From assembly GCF_932526225.1 (NCBI RefSeq), contig NC_064038.1:5378741-5442740 (forward strand): 64,000 nt of DNA, written 5' to 3'. Source of the stretch: Nematostella vectensis (taxonomy: Eukaryota; Cnidaria; Anthozoa; Actiniaria; Edwardsiidae). The translations under genes were made by a program, and so were the position numbers. How positions within the stretch are numbered: position 1 is the first letter of the stretch; each line of letters opens with the position of its first letter. Under the pieces are notes generated by a model. That model was not told the DNA's origin. It saw only the letters and a program-made list of their open reading frames with translations, and did not search any database. Shown one piece after another: positions 49,701 to 61,900 of this stretch.

Positions 49701-52700
49701 CCCATCTAGATCTCTACGTCATTCCTGCCCAGGTCAATAGGTCACTAGACCCATCTAGATCTATATGTCATGCCTGCCCAGGTCAATAGGTCACAAGACC
49801 CATCTAGATCTATACGTCATGCCTGCCCAGGTCAATAGGTCACAAGACCCATCTAGATCTATACGTCATTCCTGCCCAGGTCAATAGGTCACAAGACCCA
49901 TCTAGATCTATATGTCATGCCTGCCCAGGTCAATAGGTCACTAGATCCATCTAGATCAATACGTCATGCCTGCCCAGGTCAATAGGTCACTAGACCCAAC
50001 TACATCTATATGTCATGTCTGCCCAGGTCAATAGGTCACTAGACCCATCTAGATCTCTACGTCATTCCTGCCCAGGTCAATAGGTCACAAGACCCATCTA
50101 GATCTATACGTCATGTCTGCCCAGGTCAATAGGTCACTAGACTCATCTAGATCTATATGTCATGCCTGCCCAGGTCAATAGGTCACTAGACCCATCTAGA
50201 TCTATATGTCATGCCTGCCCAGGTCAATAGGTCACAAGACTCATCTAGATCTATACGTCATGCCTGCCCAGGTCAATAGGTCACTAGACCCATCTAGATC
50301 TATATGTCATGCCTGCCCAGGTCAATAGGTCACAAGACTCATCTAGATCTATACGTCATGCCTGCCCAGGTCAATAGGTCACAAGAACCATCTAGATCTA
50401 TATGTCATGTCTGCCCAGGTCAATAGGTCACTAGACTCATCTAGATCTATATGTCATGCCTGCCCAGGTCAATAGGTCACTAGACCCATCTAGATCTATA
50501 TGTCATGCCTGCCCAGGTCAATAGGTCACAAGACTCATCTAGATCTATACGTCATGCCTGCCCAGGTCAATAGGTCACAAGACTCATCTAGATCTATACG
50601 TCATGCCTGCCCAGGTCAATAGGTCACAAGACCCATCTAGATCTATACGTCATGTCTGCCCAGGTCAATAGGTCACTAGACTCATCTAGATCTATATGTC
50701 ATGCCTGCCCAGGTCAATAGGTCACTAGACTCATCTAGATCTATATGTCATGCCTGCCCAGGTCAATAGGTCACAAGACTCATCTAGATCTATACGTCAT
50801 GCCTGCCCAGGTCAATAGGTCACAAGACTCATCTAGATCTATACGTCATGCCTGCCCAGGTCAATAGGTCACAAGACCCATCTAGATCTATACGTCATGT
50901 CTGCCCAGGTCAATAGGTCACTAGACTCATCTAGATCTATACGTCATGCCTGCCCAGGTCAATAGGTCACTAGACCCATCTAGATCTATACGTCATGCCT
51001 GCCCAGGTCAATAGGTCACAAGACTCATCTAGATCTATACGTCATGCCTGCCCAGGTCAATAGGTCACTAGACCCATCTAGATCTATATGTCATGCCTGC
51101 CCAGGTCAATAGGTCACAAGAACCATCTAGATCTATATGTCATGTCTGCCCAGGTCAATAGGTCACTAGACTCATCTAGATCTATATGTCATGCCTGCCC
51201 AGGTCAATAGGTCACTAGACTCATCTAGATCTATATGTCATGCCTGCCCAGGTCAATAGGTCACAAGACTCATCTAGATCTATACGTCATGCCTGCCCAG
51301 GTCAATAGGTCACAAGACCCATCTAGATCTATACGTCATGTCTGCCCAGGTCAATAGGTCACTAGACTCATCTAGATCTATATGTCATGCCTGCCCAGGT
51401 CAATAGGTCACTAGACCCATCTAGATCTATATGTCATGCCTGCCCAGGTCAATAGGTCACAAGACTCATCTAGATCTATACGTCATGCCTGCCCAGGTCA
51501 ATAGGTCACTAGACCCATCTAGATCTATATGTCATGCCTGCCCAGGTCAATAGGTCACAAGACTCATCTAGATCTATACGTCATGCCTGCCCAGGTCAAT
51601 AGGTCACAAGAACCATCTAGATCTATATGTCATGCTTGCCGAGGTCAATAGGTCACAAGACCCATCTAGATCTATACGTCATGTCTGCCCAGGTCAATAG
51701 GTCACTAGACCCATCTAGATCTATAAGTCATGCTTGCCGAGGTCAATAGGTCACAAGACTCATCTAGATCTATACGTCATGCCTGCCCAGGTCAATAGGT
51801 CACTAGACCCATCTAGATCTATACGTCATGCCTGCCCAGGTCAATAGGTCACAAGACCCATCTAGATCTATACGTCATGCCTGCCCAGGTCAATAGGTCA
51901 CTAGACCTATCTAGATCTATACGTCATGTCTGCCCAGGTCAATAGGTCACAAGACTCATCTAGATCTATACGTCATGTCTGCCCAGGTCAATAGGTCACA
52001 AGACTCATCTAGATCTATATGTCATGCCTCCCCAGGTCAATGAGTCACTAGACCCATCTAGATCTATACGTCATGCCTGCCCAGGTCAATAGGTCACAAG
52101 ACCCATCTAGATCTATACGTCATGCCTGCCCAGGTCAATAGGTCACTAGACCTATCTAGATCTATACGTCATGTCTGCCCAGGTCAATAGGTCACAAGAC
52201 TCATCTAGATCTATACGTCATGTCTGCCCAGGTCAATAGGTCACAAGACTCATCTAGATCTATACGTCATGCCTGCCCAGGTCAATAGGTCACAAGAACC
52301 ATCTAGATCTATATGTCATGCCTCCCCAGGTCAATAGGTCACTAGATCCATCTAGATCTATACGTCATGCCTGCCCAGGGTCCCCCAGGGCGTCGCAGTA
52401 CAAGCGAAGCGTCCCACCTAACACAGTGTGGACTTCTGGGTATTCGGGTTGACTTGTGATGATAGGCCGACCTGAAAAGTAGAAAGGATAACTTGCAAAA
52501 TTATACACGAACGCGCACTATAAAAGGGACTTGCCTTAGGCAAGCTGTCATTCGTCATTTCACATCACTGAGTGCAGAGCTCCGTAGAGAAAAGCCAGAA
52601 AGCTATTATAGAGTTCAAAATTATCCAAAAACGCACCATTGAAGTTAACACAGTCTACACAACAACCTTTTCTTGTAACAGATCGGAAAATAGTGAGGAT

Positions 52701-55700
52701 AAGATAGGTTTTGATGTGATGAATATTTCAAATTCGTTGTTTTACGTGCGCGAGCACCTGAATGACGCCATTTCAAATTAGCGCGCGCGCTGTGTTTGAT
52801 TTCTCAATGACAATTTTTGTTCTTGTTTTTGTAGAGAACTGACTCCAAACACTTTTCCGAATATGTCTTAAAGTTCTTTAACATTCTCTTGTACTTTGAA
52901 GTTGTCGTAGTTTGTCCTAAGGCTTAACGTTTTGCTGTGTTTTCTTCTGGCCGTTTCAGAGGTCCTCACTCAATGAAGTCTAGCTGTAAATGACGACGAC
53001 TTGCGTGAGAGCTTGCAAAAAAGAGGGCTAGACCGGTATGTGGCACTGAGAAGAAGGGGGAGTGGAGAAGTCTCAATCTCGAGTTTTTGTTTACGAAAGT
53101 TCCGAAGTCTTGATTTTTCAAAATTTTATTTGTCATGGAGCCTCGCCTTTTATTCCTACTACGGTCTCGGAGTCTCTGATTTTTAGACGCGATCTCGGAA
53201 TATCGGAGTTTGATTAACAGGATCTGTTTTATGTTGATAGTTGTTGTTGTCAGTTCGGTACTGGACTTGCACGTGATCGGGAATAGCCTAATATACCAAG
53301 CCAATCATACTCCAACATAGAAAAAAAAACATGTGACGTTCTCTTGGGTGACCGTGCCGGTATTTATATTTATTTTACCAGAAACATGATTCTCATGGGC
53401 GCGCGCTCTTATCTTCGACATAACGACATGGACATAACGACATAAGAGAAAAAACATGTTTTTTTCTTTTATGTTATTATGTCTATGTCGTTATGTCGGG
53501 CTAAACATAGTGAGCGCGCCCATGTCGTTATGTAGTTATGTTGCTAGTGTGCACTAGGCATAAGAAGAAAAAATTCATCATCGAGTCTCGCGCTTGCAGT
53601 TTTATCGAACAAAAGCTCGGGCTCTGATTCCGAAATTTGACTAAAGTCTCAGGCTCGGATTTTGAAACGCGGGTCTTGGCGCCTCGGCAATTTTCGGATT
53701 TACCCATCACTACCCCTAGAAGAGCCGTGACAGCTAGTGACATAAGCTGAGCTTCTCAAGCCAGTGGACCGGGATTCAATCCCATGCCAAGTCAGCGATG
53801 GATTTTGTCAAACATGTGAAAACCTGTCTCTTTCAATTCAAAGTCCCTAAAAGGACATTAGACTCCACCTTGGAGCTATTAGTTATTAGATCATAATCAA
53901 TCATCTGAAAAGGGGCAAATCGTTTCAAGGAAAAGACAGGATATCAAAAACGAGGGCTGTGTCATTTGTTTACCATTGATTCTCTTTAAGGAGGAGCATC
54001 CTATTACCAGCTTCATGAGACAGCTATTATCGTTGACACTCTGAAACTCACATTAACTAAACTTGATATAACCGTACCATTGATTTCTCCCTATAGTAGC
54101 AGTTTTATATCAAGGATGTGATGCTATAGACCCACTTTAGTAAGTCTAACAGAGTTGAAGCTACAATAGCAGCCAGCTTTATACTTACTGAACTGATGTG
54201 TTTCCGAGGGATTTTGAAGAGATAGCTTTGCCCATTCAGTAAACACATAGTCGCCATTAGAGTTTGCAACACGACATATGTAATGCCCCTCATCAAGCTT
54301 GGAGACATTCTTAACACGAAGGAGGGAACCAGTTTGCCCTGAAAATTCAACGTGGTATGGATGAGTCATGGATACAATGGGCGGGGGGGGGGGGGGGGCA
54401 GGGCTCACGCCCATAGGTCCCTTGGGGTACTGGGGTCAAATGCACCCCCACGCTGCCTAGAAAAGTTTTCTCCTTATTTAGGGATCCACCAAAGGTGAGT
54501 GCAATTCGAGAATCTCTTTGCGGGTAATATGGAAGTGAAGCTTCGATTGAGTTCAGTAATTTTAAACTTTTAATTAAAAGCCTCAATATACAGCTTACAG
54601 GCTTCTCTCTATTAAAGAAGACAGGTATCTCATGATCATCCTTTCCATCCTATCCAGGATCAAAACACAACAGACTTGTGTTTGATGGTGATAGCTTACG
54701 GACTGCAGTAAATTTTAGAAAAAATCTAATTATGATTTTAGTGATACCTCTTAGAGTTACAAAATGTGTTGACCACACCCAATGTGCCGTCTATTAAAAT
54801 ACTGTAACAACAGGTAAATTCGTTGCTTTTGGATACACCTGTGCTATTCCATAGTGTTAAGATTGGATTTGCCAGTGATCACCTCCATCTGTTTTTATGG
54901 TAGTCAACCCTCCCATCTGAGATTGGAAGTGGGTTGTATAGGCCAACAGTTAGTCCCCCCTCCCCCCTCCCCCCTTCCCCCCACAAAAAAAACTGGCTTA
55001 TAAATACATATCACAAGTGATGACATGAATGATGTCAACTACACACCTTCTAAAGCTTTCTTGCTCTTAAACCATTGGTAGTTTAGAGGCTGGTGACCTG
55101 TTGCACCACACGATAGCACAGCATTTGCTCCTACAGCAACCATTATATTTCCTGGTTGCCTGGTAACAACTGGATGTCCTTCGGTGAGAAAAAGTGGCAT
55201 CAAGCTTTGGGTGGGCTTGTAAAGGGAGTGTTCATTGGGGGTAGGGGGTTGTCCATGGAATAAGGACTCCGCAGGAGAGACTCTGTTTTGTTATTGAGTA
55301 ATTGAAGATAATGACCAAAATTTTAAAAAGAACCAAAAGTTTTCTCTCAACTGACTATTTGTAGCCAAGTTGTTTGTTTTAGTAAGCCTTATCAATAATA
55401 TCATTTTTATCTAGTTTTCTTCCTCTTTTTTAAAGCCTTCATGTAGCCACTGATTCGAGAAACACATCCTTTAATTGCAAAACAAATAATAGTACTAGAG
55501 GATTTGTTTTTCAAGTCAGTGGCTAAAGATAGGATACTTTCATGCGAAGCTCTATCAGCCCCTCCCTCTCCATCAGCCCCTTCCTCTCCATCAGCCCCTC
55601 CCTCTCCATGGCTCCCCCCTCTCCATCAGCCCCTCCCTCTCAATGGCTCCCCCTCTCCATCAGCCCCTCCCTCTCAATCAGCACCTCCCTCTCCATCAGC

Positions 55701-57745
55701 CCCTCCCTCTCCATGGCTCCTCCCTGGTCTCCATCAGCCCCTCCCTCTCCATCAGCCCCTCCCTCTCCATCAGCTCCACCCTCTCAATGGCTCCTCCCTC
55801 TCCATCAGCCCCTCTCTCTCCATCAGCCCTTCTCTCTCCATGGCTCCCCCCTCTCCATCAGCCCCTCCCTCTCCATCAGCCCCTCCCTCTCAATGGCTCC
55901 TCCCTATCCATCAGCCCCTCTCTCTCCATCAGCCCCTCCGTCTCCATGGCTCCTCCCTCTCCATCAGCCCCTCCCTCTCCATGGCTCCTCCCTCTCCATC
56001 AGCCCCTCCCTCTCCATGGCTCCTCCCTTTCCATCAGCCCTTCTCTCTCCATGGCTCCTCCCTCTCAATGGCTCCTCCCTCTCCATCAGCCCCTCCCTCT
56101 CCATCAGCCCCTCCCTCTCCATCAGCCCCTCCCTCTCCATCAGCCCTCCCTCTCCATCAGCCCCTCCCTCCCCATAAGCTCCTCCCTCTTAATGGCTCCT
56201 CCCTCTCCATCAGCCCCTCTCTCTCCATCAGCCCTTCTCTCTCCATGGCTCCCCCCTCTCCATCAGCCCCTCCCTCTCCATCAGCCCCTCCCTCCCTATC
56301 AGCCCCTCCCTCTCAATGGCTCCTCCCTCTCCATCAGCCCCTCTCTCTCCATCAGCCCCTCCCTCTCCATGGCTCCTCCCTCTCCATCAGCCCCTCCCTC
56401 TCCATGGCTCCTCCCTCTCCATCAGCCCCTCCCTCTCCATGGCTCCTCCCTCTCCATCAGCCCTTCTCTCTCCATGTCTCCTCCCTCTCCATCAACCCCT
56501 CCCTCTCCATCTGCCCCTCCCTCTCAATGGCTCCTCCCTCTCCATCTGCCCCTCCCTCTCAATGGCTCCTCCCTCTCCATCAGCCCCTCTCTCTCCATCA
56601 GCCCCTCCCTCCCCATGGCTCCTCCCTCTCCATCAGCCCTTCTCTCTCCATGGCTCCTCCCTTTCCATCAGCCCCTCCCTCTCCATGGCTCCTCCCTCTC
56701 CATCAGCCCCTCTCTCTCCATCAGCCCCTCTTCATGGCTCCTCCCTCTCCATCAGCCCTTCTCTCTCCATGGCGCCTCCCTCTCCATCAGCCCCTCCCTC
56801 TCCATCAGCCCCTCCCTCTCCATCAGCCCCTCTCTCTCCATCAGCCCCTCTCTCTCCATCAGCCCCTCCCTCTCCATGGCTCCTCCCTCTCCATCAGCCC
56901 CTACCTCTCCATTGCTCCTCCCTCTCCATGGCTCCTCCCTCTCCATCAGCCCCTCTCTCTCCATAGCTTCTCCCTCTCCATCAGCCCCTCCCTCTCCATC
57001 AGCCCCTCCCTCTCCATGGCCCCTCCCTCTCCATGGCTCCTCCCTCTCCGTGGCTCCTCCCTCTCCATCAGCTCCTCCCTCTCCATCAGCCCCTCCCTCT
57101 CCATCAGCCCCTCCCTCTCCATCAGCCCTTCCCTCTCCATGGCTCCTCCCTCTCCATCAGCCCCTCCCTCTCCATCAGCCCCTCCCTCTCCATCAGCCCC
57201 TCTCCATGGCTCCTCCCTCTCCATGGCTCCTCCCTCTCCATCAGCCCCTCCCTCTCCATCAGCCCCTCCCTCTCCATGGCTCCTCCCTCTCCATCAGCCT
57301 CTCCCTCTCCATCAGCCCCTCCCTCTCCATGGCTCCTCCCTCTCCATCAGCCCCTGCCTCTCCGTCAACCCCACCCTCTCCATGGCCCCTGAGTTAGTAA
57401 CATATCCACCAGATATTTCACTAACCATATAGAAGTTGAATCATGGACTGCTTTTTATTGCTTTGTGGCAGTTTCTGTACCCAACCTGATAGCTCATCTA
57501 GTGTGACACTGCGTCGAGCCAAATCATCAAATAATTCCTGAGTAGGACTCCTGCACTTCAAGGTTGCCATGGCAAACGACTCAACTTGGTGAGCTCTGTA
57601 CATATCTGGTGGCATGACATGGATTAGTTCCCGCCAGGTAGGAGTATTGCTCTCATCAAGAATATGTGCTAGCTTCTCTCTTAGAACTTTTGGAAGATCA
57701 GAGATTGTTGGACAGCATGCAGCCATACTCCTAATGGACCTGACT
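43703..57745 (-). CDS. MALT1: MALT1-like paracaspase gene A, copy 2 (A2), Ig2 exon truncated
   Basis: Second copy of gene A. Exons in transcript order: 57745-57426 (ATG at 57726), 55178-55047, 54338-54189, remnant of exon 4 (52471 down to about 52379), 49009-48882, 48359-48199, 47770-47669, 46202-46081, 45091-44949, 43813-43703. All intact exons have the same lengths and phases as in A1. Catalytic YFAGHG and LDCCR are kept; changes include N12K and T41M in the death domain and S397W just before the catalytic strand. Exon 4 loses its 3' two thirds and its donor: after CDALGDP the sequence enters the 49-bp satellite and hits a TGA within four codons. Since exon 4 is a symmetrical phase 1-1 exon, skipping it would restore the frame and yield a protein without Ig2 (about 449 residues). 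Coding status is therefore uncertain. Confidence 0.75.
45237..45280 (-). pseudogene. Relic partial duplicate of gene A exon 9 (copy 2)
   Basis: Same decayed ILVAPVTIHER segment as in copy 1, so the exon fragment arose before the large duplication. Confidence 0.5.
46302..46612. repeat. ~50-bp G-rich minisatellite in intron 7 of A2
   Basis: Counterpart of 20346-20665 with the same unit count and a few substitutions. Confidence 0.85.
47320..47590. repeat. ~34-bp minisatellite in intron 7 of A2
   Basis: Same ATCGATAACGTATCACGTAC-type units as copy 1 but with several units fewer. Confidence 0.85.
47818..48170. repeat. Low-copy ~75-120-bp repeat in intron 6 of A2
   Basis: Repeats of ACCCGTGGTAAT, CCGCGGTGT and GATAAACTTTCCAATGGGTC. 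It has one unit more than the corresponding region of A1 (22010-22250). Confidence 0.6.
49138..52378. repeat. 49-bp satellite array in intron 4 of A2 (about 66 units)
   Basis: Same unit as the A1 array with the DR2 core AGGTCAATAGGTCA, but a different dominant variant: GGTCACAAGACTCATC is frequent here while GGTCACTAGACCCATC dominates A1. The array runs directly into exon 4 coding sequence at about 52379 (GCCCAGGG then TCCCCCAGGGCG) with no intron between. Confidence 0.97.
53394..53523. mobile_element. Fold-back element in intron 3 of A2
   Basis: Counterpart of 31327-31454 with the same arms. Confidence 0.7.
53719..53905 (+). repeat. Possible tRNA-derived SINE (copy 2)
   Basis: Counterpart of 31650-31835, with the same A-box- and B-box-like motifs. 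Confidence 0.35.
55550..57390. repeat. 18-bp CT-rich minisatellite in intron 1 of A2, expanded
   Basis: About 1.84 kb of CCCTCTCCATCAGCCCCT / CCCTCTCCATGGCTCCT units, against about 0.61 kb in A1. It opens frames of up to 642 codons (Ser/Pro/Leu/His repeats) that are not genes. Confidence 0.95.
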
Positions 57746-58936
57746 CTGAAAAAAAAAAATAAGTGCTTTTTACTCTATTAATAAAGTGGATCGGTGGAGT
57801 GTGGAGTGAAGTTTGATAAAAATAGATGGAGGTAGTCAGTATAAACTTATTAAATTTATACCACTTTACAGTGGAAAAAATGCCAAAATACTTGTTGATG
57901 CTTACAGAAATGGGCTAAAATTGACCAGAATATGATGGAAATAAAACGAAAACCCTTTAAAAACATAGCGGAAAACAAGAGAAATGTTCTAGGTCTGCTA
58001 TACAACACTTCAAGTAAAAGATTTCCAATAATATCCAGAACTTACCACGCTCACGCAAAATATACGTTCATGGCATCAAAGGGAACACGATTCCAAATTC
58101 ATGACCAACTTATTATTTGTGCTTGAATATATCGAAACCCCATTTGGTTTATTTTGGAAGGTCAGCGGGCATCCATCGTAGGTATGCGTTCTTGTATACA
58201 AAGTTACTGTGGGGAGAGGGGAGATCAGTACTTTCCTTACAGCTCCAAAAAACATAAACGTCTTACGACAGTCAAAATCTAGTATTTACCTGGAAATAAT
58301 ATTTATTTAGAATTCTATTTTTGCATATTTTACATTTAGTTTTGATTTTGCTTTGTGAAACGTATCGTTAATTTAAGCCAATTTATCCCTCCCCCCGTGA
58401 GTGCATTAACACTTCCGGTGTCTGGTTCAAGGAAGTTGTAAGCTGTAGTTTTCCCCGAAATTTTCTCTTTTGTCAACGATTACGTTGTTCCTAAAGTTGT
58501 CTTTTTAGCGTAACCAGGGAATAAGCTGAGTTGTTATAACACTGAACCTTTTTAACCTGGGGAAAGTTACTTACGTAAATCCGGATAGTGGAGTGAATTT
58601 TTGCTGAAGCGAAGACAAATCCTTCGGGATATTTCTTGAGTCCTGCAGACAACCAAACAACCAAAACACAAAAAAGGTAAAACTTCCTCATACTTATTTG
58701 ATTCATGTTTAATATCGTGTTTGAGCTTTTTTAATTTGCACTCTTTAATTCTATAACAATGTCGATCATTTGCAAACGTAGAGAATAAATAGTATTTTTG
58801 AATTACTTACTTTTAAAAGCAGGAAGTCATTAGAAACCCTAAATTGAATATTCCTCTTCAAGCCAAACCTATCGATGGCAATAAAATGGGGTCAATTTAT
58901 ACCGATGATTGTTTATGTTTTCTTGCAGTCCCTGTC
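57746..58936. promoter_or_regulatory. Head-to-head upstream region between MALT1-like A2 and B
   Basis: Same layout as 34438-35632. Here both flanking genes are present, so this is the one place in the window where an A/B pair could be co-regulated from a shared interval. On the plus strand, a polypyrimidine tract ending in TTCTTGCAG lies 8 bases before the B ATG, so B probably also has an upstream non-coding exon. Confidence 0.4.
58575..58706 (-). other. Candidate upstream exon with signal-peptide-like uORF (copy 2)
   Basis: Identical 44-residue frame to 35271-35402, followed by the same strong donor. Joined to A2 exon 1 it ends in TAG before the ATG. Confidence 0.3.
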
Positions 58937-61900
58937 ATGGCGCCCAAATATGATAAACAGAAGTATTATAATGCTCAAATACGTGAGCTTCCTTACAGTA
59001 TAATACACAAGCTGTCGGCCATGCTGGATGATCCATACAATAAGACCTTGAACTGGCAAGGACTGATAAGTGTTATGCCAGAGGGTTCCTACTCTCAATT
59101 GCAGGTAATACACACAGCAAATGCGGCCAAGGGTCAAGCAGGGGATGGGGGGAGGGGGTAGAGGGGCAGGTGTAAGGTGTGAGGAGGGGTGAATAGCGGT
59201 ATGTAAATCCGCCGATCCGCTACATTTTCGGGGCAAATCCGTGGATCCGCAAATATTTTTTAGATCCGCATGGTTTGACAGATAAACAATAGCATCAATT
59301 GAAATTCGTTTAAAATCCGAAATTCGACCGTCAAACAGTCAAAATCCGAAATCCGTGCCCAAATTGTCAACAGATCCGTGATCCGCCATATTTCCAAAAT
59401 CCGTCAATCCGCTGAAATAATCATAAAAATCCGTAATCCGTGAGCATTTCAGTACTGAATCTGCCGATCCGCGAACCTATTTACCCCCCCCCTGTGAGTA
59501 TATATATTGCATATTTAGCCAAGAGTTGAGCCAGGGGGGAGGCGTTGAGCCAAGGGGGAGGGGAGGGAGAGGATGTGAGGTATCTCCATTAGGTTCAGCT
59601 AACTAACATCCACAAGTATAGACACTTCATCTCTACTACATGTCTAATATAAGAATGTAAAAACTTGGTGGATACTGTGAGGGAGTGGTGAGGAGTTGTG
59701 TTCCAACGATAAACATGTACCCTGCATTTATGCACAATAGGCTCAGTAAATATAGAACAATAGATGTAACAAATTTTTTATGCACTAGCGACTCATAGTA
59801 ACATTAGATTACTTGATTTTACCATTTTCCAGGTTTCCCAATTTGGACTTGCAGCTATGCGCATGGGTGGTAGCCCTACCGAGTGCCTTCTTCAAGACAT
59901 GAGAACAAAATGCAGGACAGTCAAGCAGCTGGTGTCGTACTTGGAGCTAATGGAGCATTCAGAGGCTTTGGAATTACTGAAACCTGATGGTAATCACTGT
60001 TTGTCTCTGTGTCCACCCGTCATCTGGCCATCCATCCATCCATGCCCAATTTTTGTTGTACTTTGCTTTACCCTATACAAGCTACGAAAGGCTTTCATTT
60101 TTACGATAATATACAAAACAGTATATCTCAAAGTAATTATAAGCTAATGTAGACTATTCTAGGTCCCCAGGGACGTCCAACCACATAATGGGTACATACA
60201 TCCCACCCAGTTTATTCCTCCTAAAATGTTTTTACACACTTGGTATTTTGCTGGGAAATGTTAAAATGGTCGCTGACTCTTGCAATTGTGTATACTGTTG
60301 CTCTTTGTTATTACAGAGCCCCCTGTCATCACAGAACAACCAATGTCTCTTCCAGTACAAGAAGGCTTGAAGCTGGAGCTCACTTGTAGAGCCACAGGCT
60401 TTCCTCCCCCTCAATATCAATGGGTGAAAAATGGTGCAGAATTACCTTATGGGTGTGACTCCACCCTGACCATAGACAGGGTATCCCGACAGGACCAGGG
60501 CAAATACTTCTGCATCATAAGCAACAGGATAGGCTCTGTTAAGACTTATGAGGTTGAAGTCAATGTTCTGAGGGTGCAACGTAAGTGATACATTATTTAG
60601 CAACTTTAATGAGTAGACCCAAGGGGGTAAATACTTTACAAATGAGACCAGGTACCATGGGAGGTGCTGCCCTATAATAACGGAAAACCCTTGTGCAGTG
60701 ATCTGTGGATTTGATACTAAAGAAGCCTTATTTAACAGCAATGTCTCTAAGTTCCTTGCATTTCACATTGACACTGATAGCATCAGAGCTTTTTTAGTGA
60801 ATTTTGCCAAGGTCAACCAGGGGTGAATCTAGCTTTTCCCTAAAGGGGGGCTTTGGCTTAGTGACAAAGGCGGGAGGGGGGAATTTTTTTTTTACATACA
60901 GCTTTCTGGCAGCCCAAAGGGGGGGATGTTAAACCCCCTAAACCCTCCCCCTAGATCTGCTACTTTCATCCTTAGATTTATTTGTGAATGTTGGGGCAAA
61001 GACTACAAGTTTGAGGACACAAAAGTCACATTTAATATATTACATGCTGTTACTCACATATTTAAGTGAATTCTCTCCAATTTGATGTGAAATGAGCATA
61101 TTAAAAGTATTTACTAGCCATCTCAATACACATAATTTTATATGTAGGATATATTTGATAAAGTGCCATGTGTTGTGACACTTAAGCTGTTTATAGCACT
61201 GAACTGGCAGATTGTGTATATACTATACAAAACAAGATATGCTAGATTGGTCCAACAATTTTTGGCTTCAGTCAATCATTGGTAGTAATAGATAGTCATC
61301 ATTGACACTAACAGGTACAGTACATAAATACTTTATCAGTAATTTGTATAATATCCTGATATTTTTACTAGGTCATGAACAAGAAGAGGAGACGCCCTTA
61401 CCTGAAAGTAAGTTTTAGTGGTACCTTTTTTTGTGAGAAACGTGTGTCCAAATTGTCCTGATTTTTTACAGGTTCATCCCTCCCTTACATCACTCAACAG
61501 CCCCAGTCTGCTCTCATTCCTATTGGACACAGATATCACCTCACTTGTGGAACCAAAGGCCCTGTCAAATTCCAGTGGTTCAAGGATGGCTTCAGGTAGG
61601 ACTGTTTGCCATCTCAAAAAAGATATTCTCCCATCTGTACTTATATGCTTCCAGTTAACAGGCAAGAAAGAATCCAAGGAAAAACTTGTTCTTTGTTTTC
61701 ATTAGCTTACACAAAGCAGTGATCCCTTTGTTGGTTCAGGGCCGTTGCAGGGGGTGTGGCACTGGGGGCATGTGCCCCCCTCCCCCCCAATATTGTAAAA
61801 ATTTATAAGGAAATTACCAGTAGGGGCGTTATGCTTCTCATTGCTTATTTGCTTTTTCCTGGCAGACTTCAATTATGGGTGATTATATTGAAGTTTCCTT

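Noticed and set aside
55504-57432. Long open frames (up to 642 codons) of Ser/Pro/Leu/His repeats
   Set aside because: They are produced by an 18-bp minisatellite that keeps several frames open on both strands, inside an intron of the opposite-strand gene; there is no domain, start context or conservation beyond the repeat.
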